DNA of 64,000 nt. Origin: Vulcaniibacterium tengchongense. Lineage in GTDB: Bacteria > Pseudomonadota > Gammaproteobacteria > Xanthomonadales > Xanthomonadaceae. Made by a program: the position numbers and the translations under genes. Shown here piece after piece: positions 7,506 through 16,631 of the stretch. The DNA is taken from the NCBI RefSeq assembly GCF_003814555.1, contig NZ_RKQN01000002.1, positions 806,001-870,000 on the forward strand, written 5' to 3'. The notes under the pieces are model-generated. The model did no database searches. It saw nothing but the letters and a program-made list of their open reading frames with translations, and was not told where the DNA came from. Position 1 is the stretch's first letter; each line of letters opens with the position of its first letter.

Positions 7506-7535
7506 CGCAGGTCGAGCGGGAAAGCTCGACCTGCG
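7506..7535. repeat. Perfect 12-bp inverted repeat between mlaF and recC
   Basis: CGCAGGTCGAGC (7506-7517) and GCTCGACCTGCG (7524-7535) are exact reverse complements around a GGGAAA loop. No T-tract follows on either strand, and it lies between divergent genes, so an intrinsic terminator is unlikely. It could be a REP-type element or an operator for one of the two promoters in this gap. Confidence 0.65.
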
Positions 7536-7719
7536 GGCGATGGCAGCCTACGACGCGGTTATTGGGGCGGCCTTAAACATCGCGCCGCGCCGCGGTGCGC
7601 GCGCCCGCGCCCCCGCGCGGCGTCGCGGCGGCGGTCTTGGCGTCGCCGCCGGCCGCGCCGCGCGCGCGATCCCGCGCCGGTCTCGGCAGGCGAGACGCGA
7701 GCGGGCAAGATGTGCCGCT

Positions 7720-10700
7720 ATGCCCGTCGCCGCCGATTTCCGCCTCTACCACTCCAATGCGCTGGAGGTGCTGGCCGGGCTGCTGGCGGAGCAGGTCGCC
7801 GCGGTGCCCGCCGGCGACGACTGGCTGCGCCCGGACACGGTGCTGGTGCCGCAGTTCTCGATGCGGCGCTGGCTGCAGCAGGCGCTGGCCGAGCGGCTGG
7901 GCGTCTGCGCCAACCTGCGTTTCCTCACCCCGGGCGAGTTCGTCGACGAGGTGCTGGACGCCCACCTGGGCCCCGCGCCCGAGGGCGATCGCCTGGCTCC
8001 ACCGACGCTGCGCTGGCACCTGCTGCGCGAGCTGCGCACCGCGCCGCCGCCGGCGCTGGCGGGCTTCCTCGCCGAACCGGACCCGCTGCGCGCCTGGTCG
8101 CTGGCCGGCGCGCTCGCCGACACCTACGAGCGCTACCAGGCCTGGCGCCGCGACTGGCTGCTGCGCTGGGAGCGCGGCGCCGACGGCGGCGACTGGCAGG
8201 CCGCGCTGTGGCGGCGGGTCGGCCGCGGCCGGGCGCACCGCGCGCGCCGCATCGACGACTACCTGCGCCGCTTCGGCGCCGCCGACGCGCCGCCGCCCGC
8301 GGCGATGCCGCCGCGGCTGTTCGTGTTCGCCTGCCAGAACGTCTCGCCGGACGTGCTGCAGGTGATCGCCAGCCAGGCCCGCGCCGGCGAGCAGCACTTC
8401 TACCTGCACACGCCGGCGCGCGCGTTCTGGGGCGACCTGTCGCGCTGGGACGCGTACCGCCCGGCCGACGACGACGCCTTCCTCGGCGGCGGCGACGGCG
8501 GACCGAACCCGCTGCTGGCGGCCTGGGGCCTGGCCGGCCGCGACTTCGTCGCCGCGCTGCTCGGCGGCGAGGCGGTGGCGCCGCGCTTCGAACTGGCGCC
8601 GCACGCCGAGCCGCCGCGCGATACCCTGCTCGGCCGCCTGCAGGCCGACGTGCTCGACAACCGCGCGCCGCTGGCCGGCGAGCCCGGCCCCGGCTGGCCG
8701 CGCGCGGCGGTCGAGCGCGGCGACGCCAGCCTGCAGTTCCACGCCTGCCACACCCCGCTGCGCGAGGTGCAGGTGCTGCACGACCAGCTGCGCGCGCTGC
8801 TGGAGGCGCCGCCGCCGCCGGGCGAGCCGCCGCTGCAGCCGCGCGACATCGCCGTGCTCGCGCCCGACATCGACCGCTACGCGCCGCACGTCGAGGCGGT
8901 GTTCGGCGGCGCGCTCGGCACCGCGCGCGAGCTGCCCTACACCATCGCCGACACCAGCCCGCTGGCCAGCGCGCCGGTGGCGGAGGCGTTCCTGCGCCTG
9001 CTCGAGCTGCCGCTGCGCGCGCCGACCCTGGCCGACGTGCTCGACCTGCTCGCGGTGCCGGCGATCGCCGCGCGCTTCGGCGTCGACGACGCCGACCGCG
9101 GCGCGCTGCAGGACTGGCTGCAGGCGGCCGGCGCGCGCTGGGGCCTGGACGCCGCCGACCGCGCCGCGCACCACGCCGGCGGCGACGGCGCCTACACCTT
9201 CGAGTTCGCGCTCGACCGCCTGCTGCTGGGCTACGCCAGCGGCGCCGAGGCCGAGATCGGCGCGGTCGCGCCGTGGCCGGAGCTGGAAGGCCAGGCGGCC
9301 GATGCGCTGGACGCGCTGCTGCGCTTCCTCGCCCTGCTGCGCGAGGCGCGCGCCCGCCTCGCCGCCGCGCAGCCGCCGGCCGCCTGGCAGCAGGCGCTGG
9401 AGGCGCTGCTCGAGGACGCGTTCGCGGCCGAACGCGACGGCGCCGACGCGGCGGCGCTCAGGCGCCTGCGCGAGGCGGTCGCGGCGTTCGCCGACGGCGC
9501 GCGCGAGGCCGGGTACGACGCGCCGGTCGAGCACGCGGTGGTGCTGGCGCAGCTGCGCGACGCGCTCGGCCAGGCCGATGCGCGCGCGCCGTTCCTGTCC
9601 GGCGGCGTCTGCTTCGGCCGGATGGTGCCGATGCGGCTGATCCCGTTCCGGGTGATCTGCCTGCTCGGCCTGGACGAGCAGGCGTTCCCGGCGCGCGACC
9701 CGCGCGACCCGCTCAACCGCATCGCCCGCGCGCTCGACACCCGCGAGCGCCGCGTCGGCGACCCCTCGCGGCGCGACGCCGACCGCTACCTGTTCCTGCA
9801 GCTGTTCGCCTCCGCCGGGCGCGCGTTCTATCTGAGCTGGTGCGGCATGGACCCGCGCGACAACGCGCGCCGCGAACCCTCGGCGCTGGTCAGCGAGCTG
9901 CTCGACGCCGCGGCGCGCTACCACGCCGGCGAACGCGAGGCGGTGCGCGAGGCGCTGGTGGTGCGGCACGCGCTGCAGCCGTTCGCGCCGGCGGCGTTCG
10001 GCGCGCCGCACGAGGGCGAGCGCCTGCCCGGCGGCCTGGAGCCGCGCCGCTTCAGCTACGACGAGCGCTGGCACCCGGCCGCGCGCGAGGCGCCCGGGGC
10101 CGCCGCGCCGCCGCCGTTCGCGGCGCCGGCGCTGCGCCTGCCGCCGCGCGGCGAGGGCGAGCCGGTGCTGGCGCTGGAGCGCCTGCGCCGCGCGCTGCTG
10201 CGCCCGCACGCGGTCTACCTGCAGGACGGCCTCGGCCTGCGCCTGCCGGACGACGAGCCGCCGCTGCCGGAGCACGAGCCGCTCGGCGCGCCGGATGCGC
10301 TCGCGCAGTACCAGCTGCGCGAAGCGGTGTTCGCGGCCTGGCTGCGCGCCGGCGCGCGGCCGGACCCGCGCCGGCTGCACCCGCGGCTGGTCGCGCGCGC
10401 GCTGGCCGCGCCGGGGGCCGACGGCCTGGCCACGGTCGCGGCGCTGCTGGACGAGGTCGAACCGTTCGCGGCGATGACGCTCGAGGCCGGCTTCGGCGCC
10501 GAAGGCGCGCGCGTGCCGGTCGCGATCGACTGCGGCGGCGGGCGCGCGCTGCACGCCAGCCTCGACGGCGTCCACGGCCGGCGCGTGCTGCGGGTGGCGC
10601 TGCGGCCGAAGGGGCTGCACGGCGGCCACGCGCTGCGCCACGGCCTGGACCGGCTGTGCGCGGCTTGCGCCGGGCTGCAGTTGCACGAACTGGCCCGCCC

Positions 10701-11088
10701 CGAGGCCGAGGCGCCGCCGCAGTGGCGCACGCCGCCGGCGCTGGCGCCGGCGCGGGCGCGCGCGGCGCTGGCCTGGCTGCTGGCGTTGCGCGAACGGGCG
10801 CTGCGCGAGCCGCTGCCGTTCCTGCCCAAGGCCGGCTACGCGTTCGTGCGCGCCTGGGCCAGGAAGGGCGACGCCGAGGCCGCGCTGAAGGCCGCGCGCG
10901 ACTGCTGGGTCGGTGGCGAACGGGCCGGCGCGCCGGAGGCCACGCCGGCCACCCGCCTGGCGTTGCGCGGCCGCGACCCGTTCCTCGACGACGACGCGCA
11001 GTCGCGCCGCGACTTCGCCGCGCTCGCCACCGCGCTGTTCGCCGCGCTCGAGGACGGCGCCGCGCCCGACCCGGAGGCCGGCGCATGA
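7720..11088 (+). CDS. recC: RecBCD exonuclease subunit gamma (RecC)
   Basis: RecC is the Chi-recognising scaffold of RecBCD, which unwinds and resects double-strand breaks and loads RecA. The product is 1122 residues, the same length as E. coli RecC. Family hallmarks include 'LVPQFSMRRWLQQALAERLG', 'TPGEFVDEVL', 'VFACQNVSPDVLQVI', 'SFHACHTPLREVQVLHDQL'-type sequence near residue 340, 'GGVCFGRMVPMRLIPFRVICLLGLDEQAFP' in two blocks, and 'SAGRAFYLSWCGMDPRDN'. The ATG at 7720 begins the conserved 'FRLYHSNALEVL' start. The reading frame extends far upstream but without homology. The stop overlaps the recB start (ATGA). No frameshift is seen. Confidence 0.95.
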   Translation: MPVAADFRLYHSNALEVLAGLLAEQVAAVPAGDDWLRPDTVLVPQFSMRRWLQQALAERLGVCANLRFLTPGEFVDEVLDAHLGPAPEGDRLAPPTLRWHLLRELRTAPPPALAGFLAEPDPLRAWSLAGALADTYERYQAWRRDWLLRWERGADGGDWQAALWRRVGRGRAHRARRIDDYLRRFGAADAPPPAAMPPRLFVFACQNVSPDVLQVIASQARAGEQHFYLHTPARAFWGDLSRWDAYRPADDDAFLGGGDGGPNPLLAAWGLAGRDFVAALLGGEAVAPRFELAPHAEPPRDTLLGRLQADVLDNRAPLAGEPGPGWPRAAVERGDASLQFHACHTPLREVQVLHDQLRALLEAPPPPGEPPLQPRDIAVLAPDIDRYAPHVEAVFGGALGTARELPYTIADTSPLASAPVAEAFLRLLELPLRAPTLADVLDLLAVPAIAARFGVDDADRGALQDWLQAAGARWGLDAADRAAHHAGGDGAYTFEFALDRLLLGYASGAEAEIGAVAPWPELEGQAADALDALLRFLALLREARARLAAAQPPAAWQQALEALLEDAFAAERDGADAAALRRLREAVAAFADGAREAGYDAPVEHAVVLAQLRDALGQADARAPFLSGGVCFGRMVPMRLIPFRVICLLGLDEQAFPARDPRDPLNRIARALDTRERRVGDPSRRDADRYLFLQLFASAGRAFYLSWCGMDPRDNARREPSALVSELLDAAARYHAGEREAVREALVVRHALQPFAPAAFGAPHEGERLPGGLEPRRFSYDERWHPAAREAPGAAAPPPFAAPALRLPPRGEGEPVLALERLRRALLRPHAVYLQDGLGLRLPDDEPPLPEHEPLGAPDALAQYQLREAVFAAWLRAGARPDPRRLHPRLVARALAAPGADGLATVAALLDEVEPFAAMTLEAGFGAEGARVPVAIDCGGGRALHASLDGVHGRRVLRVALRPKGLHGGHALRHGLDRLCAACAGLQLHELARPEAEAPPQWRTPPALAPARARAALAWLLALRERALREPLPFLPKAGYAFVRAWARKGDAEAALKAARDCWVGGERAGAPEATPATRLALRGRDPFLDDDAQSRRDFAALATALFAALEDGAAPDPEAGA

Positions 11089-14000
11089 GCGCCACCGTGT
11101 TCGACACCCCGCTCGACGCGCGCAGCCTGATCGAGGCCAGCGCCGGCACCGGCAAGACCTACGCGCTGGCCGGGCTGTTCGCGCGCGCGGTGATCGTCGG
11201 CCGGCTGCGCGTGCCGCAGGTGCTCGCGGTCACCTACACCGTCGCCGCCACCGCCGAACTGCACGAGCGCGTGCGCCTGCGCCTGCAGCGCGCCGCCGAG
11301 CTGGCCGCGCAATGGCGCGAGGGCGACGCCGGCGAGCGCGCCGGCGACGAGGCCGAGACCGCGCTGCTGCGCCGCCTGATCCAGGCCGCGCTCGCCGCCG
11401 GCGAGGCGCTGCCGGCGCTGCGCCTGCGCCTGGCCCGGGCCGAGCGCGAGATGGACCTGGCGGTCATCGCCACCATCCACGGCTTCTGCCAGCGGGTGCT
11501 GGCCGAGCACGCGCTGGAGGCCGGCGAGCCGCTGCTCGCCGCCGAGGTGGTGCCGGCGAACGCGGCCGGCCGCAGCGCGCTGGCGGTGACGCTGTGGCGC
11601 GAACGCGCGCGCGACGCCGACGGCGCCGAGTTCCTGCAGCGCCACTTCCGCAGCCCGGACGGGCTCGCCGCCGCGCTCGGCGCGCTGCTCGCGCCCGAGC
11701 CGCTGCTGCCGGCGCCGCCCGCGACGCTGCCGCCGGACCCGCGCCCGCGCCTGCGCGCGGCCTGGCAGGACTTCCGCGCCGCCTTCACCGCGCACGGCGA
11801 GGACGCCCACGCCGCGTTCGCCGCGGCGATCGCCGGCAAGGCGCTCAACGGCACCCGCTACAAGCGCGAGCAGCTCGACGCCCTGTGGGCTTGGCTGCAG
11901 GCGGCGACCGCGCGCGAGGCGCCGCCCGCCGACTGGCCCGAGCGCCTGGCCCGCTACACCCCCGCGGCGCTCGCCGAGGGCAGCAACAAGGGCCGCCATC
12001 CGCCGCAGACGCCGCTGTCGGGCGCCCTCGCCGCGCTGCTGGACGCGCGCGAGGCGCTCGCGCCCTGGCGCGAGGCCGCCGACCTGCAGCGCCTGCACGC
12101 CCTGCGCGCGGCCGCCCGCGCCCGCGACGCCGCCGACAAGCGCGCGTTCCGCTACCGCGACTACGACGACCTGATCGGCGCGCTGCACGCGGCGGCCACC
12201 GACCCGGCGCTCGCGCCGCGGCTGGCGGCGGCGCTGCGCGAGCAGTTCCGGCTGGTGCTGGTCGACGAGTTCCAGGACACCGACGCGCGCCAGTGGACGA
12301 TCTTCGAACGCCTGTTCGGCGACGGCGGCCTGCTGCTGGTCGGCGATCCCAAGCAGGCGATCTACCGCTTCCGCGGCGGCGACGTCGAGACCTACCTGCT
12401 GGCCCGCGACGGCGCCGCGCTGGCGGCGCCGCTGCGGCACAACTTCCGCTCGCGGCCGTGCGTGCTGGCGGCGGTGAACGCGCTGTTCGCGCAGCCGCAC
12501 CTGGAGGGCGCGCTCGGCGCCGGCATCCGCTTCGAGCCCTCGCTGCCGGGCCGCGACGGCGACTGCGACGGCGACCTGCGGCTCGACGGCGCGCCGGCGC
12601 CGGCGCTGGTGTTCCGCCGCGTGCCGCCGCGGCAGGCCGAGAAGGACGGGCACGTCGAGCAGAAGGAGTGGGACAAGGCCGAGTCCACCCGCCACGCCGC
12701 GCGGCTGTGCGCCGACGCGATCGCCGAACTGCTGCGCCAGGCGCGCGAGGGCCGCGCGCAGCGGCGCGAGCACGGCGCGCTGCGGCCGCTGCTGCCGCGC
12801 GACTGCGCGGTGCTGGTGCGCGAGCACCGCGAGGCCGCGGCGATGCGCGAGGAACTGGCGCGGCGCGGGGTGTCGGCGGTCAGCGCCGGCCGCGGCAGCC
12901 TGTTCGCCACCGAGCACGCGCGGACCCTGCAGACGCTGCTGCTGGCGCTGGCCGCGCCGGGCGACGAGCGCCGCCTGCGCGCGGCGCTGGCGACGCCGCT
13001 GTTCGGCTTCGACGCCGCCGCGCTGGCGGCGCTGGAGGACGACGGCGCCGCGCTGCGGCAGTGGCAGCACGGATTCATGCAATGGCGGCTGCGCTGGGAG
13101 CGCCACGGCCCGCAGGCGCTGCTGGCCGAGGTGCTGGCGCGACAGGCGCCGCAGCTGCTCGCGCGCGCCGACGGCGAGCGCGCGCTGACCAGCCTGCTGC
13201 AGCTGGCCGAGCTGATGCAGGAGGCGCGCGCGCAGCGGCTCGGCGTGCAGGGCCAGCTCGACTGGCTGCAGGCGGCGATCGCCCATGCCGACGCCGACGA
13301 CGAGCACCAGCAGCCGCGCCTGGAATCCGACGCCGGCCGCGTGCAGATCCTCACCCTGCACCGGAGCAAGGGCCTGGAGTTCCCGCTGGTGTTCCTGCCG
13401 TTCGCCGGCATCGGCCGGCGCAACGGCAACGGCAAGGCCTTCGTCGACTACCACGACGAGAGCGGCCAGCGCGTGCGGCAGTGGAGGACCGCGTTCGCGC
13501 ACGCCGGGGCGCCGGCCTGGGACGAGGCCTGCAGGCGCGCCCGGGCCGAGGAGGCGGCCGAGGACATGCGCCTGCTCTACGTCGGCCTGACCCGCGCCCG
13601 CGACCTGCTGTGGCTGTGCGGCGGCGCGCTGGCCAAGAACGCGGATACCGCCTTGCACCGCCTGCTCGGCGGCGAGCTGCCGGGCGATGCATTGCGCGCC
13701 GCGCTGGGCCCGCGCCTGCAGCTGGTCGACGCGCCGCTGCCCGCCGCCGAGGCGCCGCTGCGCCTGCCGCCGGCGCCGGCGCCCGCGGTGCCGCCGCCGC
13801 GGCGACCGCAGCGGGCGCTGCGCCGCGACTGGTGGATCCACAGCTTCAGCCAGCTGCACCGGCAGCGCCCGCACGGCGCCCAGGCGCTGGTCGAAGAGGC
13901 GCCGGCGGACGATGAGCGGCCGCTCGCGGCGGCGGCGCCGGCCGGCCCGGTGCGCTTCGGCGGCACCCGCTTCGGCAACGCCCTGCACCTGGCGCTGGAG

Positions 14001-14702
14001 CAGGTGGACTTCGCGCGCTGGCGCGGCCACGCCGGCGAGACGCCGCCCGCCGGCGAGGACGCGCCGCTGCGCCGCGCCCTGCGCGCGCAGGACTATCCGG
14101 ACGCGGACCTGGATGCCGGCGTGCGCGAGCTGGCGCCGCTGGTCGCGCGCACCCTCAACGCGCCGCTGCCCGCCGCGCCCGGCACCGCGCCGGTGCGGCT
14201 GTGCGAGCTGCCGGCCGCGGCGCGCCGGGTGGAGATGGAGTTCCACTTCGCGCTCGCCGACGCCGACGGCGAGGCGCTGCTGGCGCTGCTGCACGCGCAC
14301 GGCGTCGCCCTCGACCGCCGCGGCTTCGGCGCCTGGCCGCGCCTGAGCGGGCTGATGAACGGCAAGATCGACCTGGTCTACCGCCACGACGGCCGGCTGT
14401 ACGTGCTCGACTACAAGTCCAACCTGCTGCCCGACTACGGCCCGGCCGCGCTGGCGCAGGCGATGCGCGGCAGCGAGTACGACCTGCAGGCGCTGCTGTA
14501 CGTGGTCGCGCTGCACCGCTGGCTGCGCCTGCGCCGCGGCGCGGCCTACGATTACGAGCGCGACTTCGGCGGCGTGCACTACCTGTTCTGTCGCGGACTG
14601 AGCGCGGAGGACCCGCAGCGCGGCGTGGTCGCGCTGCGCTTCCCGGCGGCGCTGGTCGAGGCCGCCGACGCGCTGTTCGCGCCGGGCGGAGGCCGCGCAT
14701 GA
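11085..14702 (+). CDS. recB: RecBCD exonuclease subunit beta (RecB), helicase-nuclease
   Basis: RecB is the 3'-5' helicase and sole nuclease of RecBCD. The 1205-residue product (E. coli 1180) starts with the UvrD-type Walker A 'EASAGTGKT' at residues 17-25. Motif II 'LVLVDEFQDTD' is around 389-399, followed by 'GDPKQAIYRFRGGDV' and the C-terminal helicase motifs 'ILTLHRSKGLEFPLVFLP' and 'LLYVGLTRARD'. The nuclease domain keeps the 'DYKSN' motif with D1109 and K1111, equivalent to the catalytic D1080/K1082 of E. coli, so nuclease activity is expected. The start overlaps the recC stop by 4 nt and the stop overlaps the recD start by 4 nt, giving a tightly coupled recC-recB-recD operon. Confidence 0.96.
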   Translation: MSATVFDTPLDARSLIEASAGTGKTYALAGLFARAVIVGRLRVPQVLAVTYTVAATAELHERVRLRLQRAAELAAQWREGDAGERAGDEAETALLRRLIQAALAAGEALPALRLRLARAEREMDLAVIATIHGFCQRVLAEHALEAGEPLLAAEVVPANAAGRSALAVTLWRERARDADGAEFLQRHFRSPDGLAAALGALLAPEPLLPAPPATLPPDPRPRLRAAWQDFRAAFTAHGEDAHAAFAAAIAGKALNGTRYKREQLDALWAWLQAATAREAPPADWPERLARYTPAALAEGSNKGRHPPQTPLSGALAALLDAREALAPWREAADLQRLHALRAAARARDAADKRAFRYRDYDDLIGALHAAATDPALAPRLAAALREQFRLVLVDEFQDTDARQWTIFERLFGDGGLLLVGDPKQAIYRFRGGDVETYLLARDGAALAAPLRHNFRSRPCVLAAVNALFAQPHLEGALGAGIRFEPSLPGRDGDCDGDLRLDGAPAPALVFRRVPPRQAEKDGHVEQKEWDKAESTRHAARLCADAIAELLRQAREGRAQRREHGALRPLLPRDCAVLVREHREAAAMREELARRGVSAVSAGRGSLFATEHARTLQTLLLALAAPGDERRLRAALATPLFGFDAAALAALEDDGAALRQWQHGFMQWRLRWERHGPQALLAEVLARQAPQLLARADGERALTSLLQLAELMQEARAQRLGVQGQLDWLQAAIAHADADDEHQQPRLESDAGRVQILTLHRSKGLEFPLVFLPFAGIGRRNGNGKAFVDYHDESGQRVRQWRTAFAHAGAPAWDEACRRARAEEAAEDMRLLYVGLTRARDLLWLCGGALAKNADTALHRLLGGELPGDALRAALGPRLQLVDAPLPAAEAPLRLPPAPAPAVPPPRRPQRALRRDWWIHSFSQLHRQRPHGAQALVEEAPADDERPLAAAAPAGPVRFGGTRFGNALHLALEQVDFARWRGHAGETPPAGEDAPLRRALRAQDYPDADLDAGVRELAPLVARTLNAPLPAAPGTAPVRLCELPAAARRVEMEFHFALADADGEALLALLHAHGVALDRRGFGAWPRLSGLMNGKIDLVYRHDGRLYVLDYKSNLLPDYGPAALAQAMRGSEYDLQALLYVVALHRWLRLRRGAAYDYERDFGGVHYLFCRGLSAEDPQRGVVALRFPAALVEAADALFAPGGGRA

Positions 14703-16546
14703 GCGCGCCGGTACCGGAGCGCGGCGTGCGCGCGGTCGACCGCGCCTTCGCCGCGGCGCTGCGCCGGCTCGACCCGGCGACCGACCCGCAGGTGCTGCGC
14801 GCGGCCGAACTGGCCTCGCTGGCGGTGAGCGCCGGCCATGCCGGCCTCGACCTGCGCCGCCCGCAGGCGCTGCTCGACGGCGACTGGCCGCCGCCCGCCG
14901 CCTGGCGCGAGGCGTTGCGCGCCTCGCCCTGGATCGCCGCGCCGGCGCCCGACGCCGAAGCCGATCCGCAGGCGCCGCTGGTGCTGGAGCGCGACCTGCT
15001 CTACCTGCGCCGCTACCGCGAGTACGAGCGGCGCCTGGCCGCGCGCCTGCGCGCGATCGCGCGGCAGCCCGCGCGGGCCGGCGACCTCGCCGCGCTGGCG
15101 CCGCTGTTCGCGCAGCTGTTCCCGCAGGCGCGCGGCGACGACGGCGGCCAGGCGCGCGCGGCCGCGCTGGCGTTGCTGCGGCCGCTGCTGCTGGTCACCG
15201 GCGGCCCCGGCACCGGCAAGACCACCACCCTGGCGCGGTTGCTGGTGCTGCTGATCGCGCAGCGCCGGCGGCTGGGCGGCGCGCCGCCGCGCATCGCCCT
15301 GGCCGCGCCCACCGGCCGCGCCGCCGAGCGCATCGCCCAGAGCCTGCAGCAGGCCGCCGCGCAGCTGCGGGCGGCCGGCGTCGACCCGGCGCTGTGCGAG
15401 GCGCTGCCGCTGCAGGCGCGCACCCTGCACCGGCTGCTCGGGCCGATCCCGGACCGGCCGCGCTTCCGCCACGACGCCGCGCATCCGCTGCCCTACGACG
15501 TGGTCGTGGTGGACGAGGCCTCGATGGTCGACCTGCCGCTGATGTGCAAGCTGGCCGAGGCGGTGCCCGACGGCGCCGCGCTGGTGCTGGTCGGCGACCC
15601 CGACCAGCTGCCGTCGGTGGAGGCCGGCGACGTGCTGGCCGCGATCGTCGCCGCCAGCGGCGACGGCGCGACGCTGCCGGCCGCGGTGGAGGCCGCGTTG
15701 GCGCCGCTGCTCGGCGCGCCCGCCACCGGCGACCTGTTCGCCGCGGCGGAGGACGCGCCGCTGGCCGGGCACCGCGTGCACCTGCGCCGCGGCTGGCGGC
15801 AGTCGTCGGCGCTGGAGCTGGCGCCGCTGGCCGACGCCGCGCGCACCGGCGACGGCGAACGCGCGCTGGCGCTGCTGCAGTCGGGCACGTTGCGCGGCGT
15901 GCACTACCACGCCGGGATCCACGACCCGCTCGCGCCGGCGCTCCGCGAGGCGCTGCTGGCGCCGTGGCGCGCGCTGCTCGCCGCGGAGGATGCGGAGCAG
16001 GCGCTGGCGCTGGCCGGCCGCGCCCGGCTGCTGACCGCGCTGCGCGAGGGCCCGTGGGGCGCGGCGCAGCTCAACGCGCGGATCGAGGAGGCGTTGGCCG
16101 GCGCGCAGCGCGAGCCCTACTTCCACGGCCGCCTGCTGCTGGTCACCGAGAACAGCTACCGCCACGGCCTGTTCAACGGCGACGTCGGCGTGTGCCTGCG
16201 CGACCCCGGCGGCGCGCCGGTGGTGTGGTTCGCCGGCGCGGAGGGCGTGCGCGGCTTCCATCCGGCGGCGCTGCCGGCGCATGCCGGCGCGTTCGCGATG
16301 ACCGTGCACAAGGCGCAGGGTTCGGAGTTCGATGCCGTGTGGTTGCTGCTGCCGCGCCAGGACGCGCGCACGTTGTCGCGCGAGCTGGTGTACACCGGCC
16401 TCACCCGCGCCCGCGAGGCGCTGCACCTGTGCGCCGGCGAGGCGGTGCTGCGCGCGGCGCTGGCGCGGCGCGCCGAGCGGGTGTCGGGCCTGGCCTGGCG
16501 CCTGCGCGAGCCGCCGGCGGACGCGGCGGCCGGCGCCGTCCGCTGA
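14699..16546 (+). CDS. recD: RecBCD exonuclease subunit alpha (RecD), 5'-3' helicase
   Basis: RecD is the fast 5'-3' helicase motor of RecBCD. The product has 615 residues (E. coli 608). Walker A GGPGTGKT lies at residues 168-175, and motif II 'VVVVDEASMVD' contains D272/E273. These are followed by 'LVGDPDQLPSVEAGDVL' and the C-terminal motifs 'AMTVHKAQGSEFDAVWLLLP' and 'LVYTGLTRARE'. All helicase motifs are intact. Its ATG overlaps the recB stop (ATGA). The 85-bp gap after it, to the convergent LysR gene, is GC-rich with nested GCGCC/GGCGC repeats but lacks a T-tract. Confidence 0.96.
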   Translation: MSAPVPERGVRAVDRAFAAALRRLDPATDPQVLRAAELASLAVSAGHAGLDLRRPQALLDGDWPPPAAWREALRASPWIAAPAPDAEADPQAPLVLERDLLYLRRYREYERRLAARLRAIARQPARAGDLAALAPLFAQLFPQARGDDGGQARAAALALLRPLLLVTGGPGTGKTTTLARLLVLLIAQRRRLGGAPPRIALAAPTGRAAERIAQSLQQAAAQLRAAGVDPALCEALPLQARTLHRLLGPIPDRPRFRHDAAHPLPYDVVVVDEASMVDLPLMCKLAEAVPDGAALVLVGDPDQLPSVEAGDVLAAIVAASGDGATLPAAVEAALAPLLGAPATGDLFAAAEDAPLAGHRVHLRRGWRQSSALELAPLADAARTGDGERALALLQSGTLRGVHYHAGIHDPLAPALREALLAPWRALLAAEDAEQALALAGRARLLTALREGPWGAAQLNARIEEALAGAQREPYFHGRLLLVTENSYRHGLFNGDVGVCLRDPGGAPVVWFAGAEGVRGFHPAALPAHAGAFAMTVHKAQGSEFDAVWLLLPRQDARTLSRELVYTGLTRAREALHLCAGEAVLRAALARRAERVSGLAWRLREPPADAAAGAVR

Positions 16547-16631
16547 ACGCCGACCGCGAGGCCTCGCGGCGCCTGCGGCCGCGCCGCGGGCGTCGCGCGG
16601 GATGCGCGCCGCGGTTCGATGGCGCCGGCGG

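Noticed and set aside
7506-7535. Intrinsic terminator
   Set aside because: No T-tract on either strand, and it lies between divergent genes where no transcript ends.
10836-14579. Very long open frame antisense to recB (over 1,200 codons) and similar long antisense frames opposite gltB, mexF and tamB
   Set aside because: They mirror real genes in a GC-rich genome where stop codons are rare. Their products are His/Gln/Arg/Gly-rich without domains, while the sense strand encodes clear conserved proteins.
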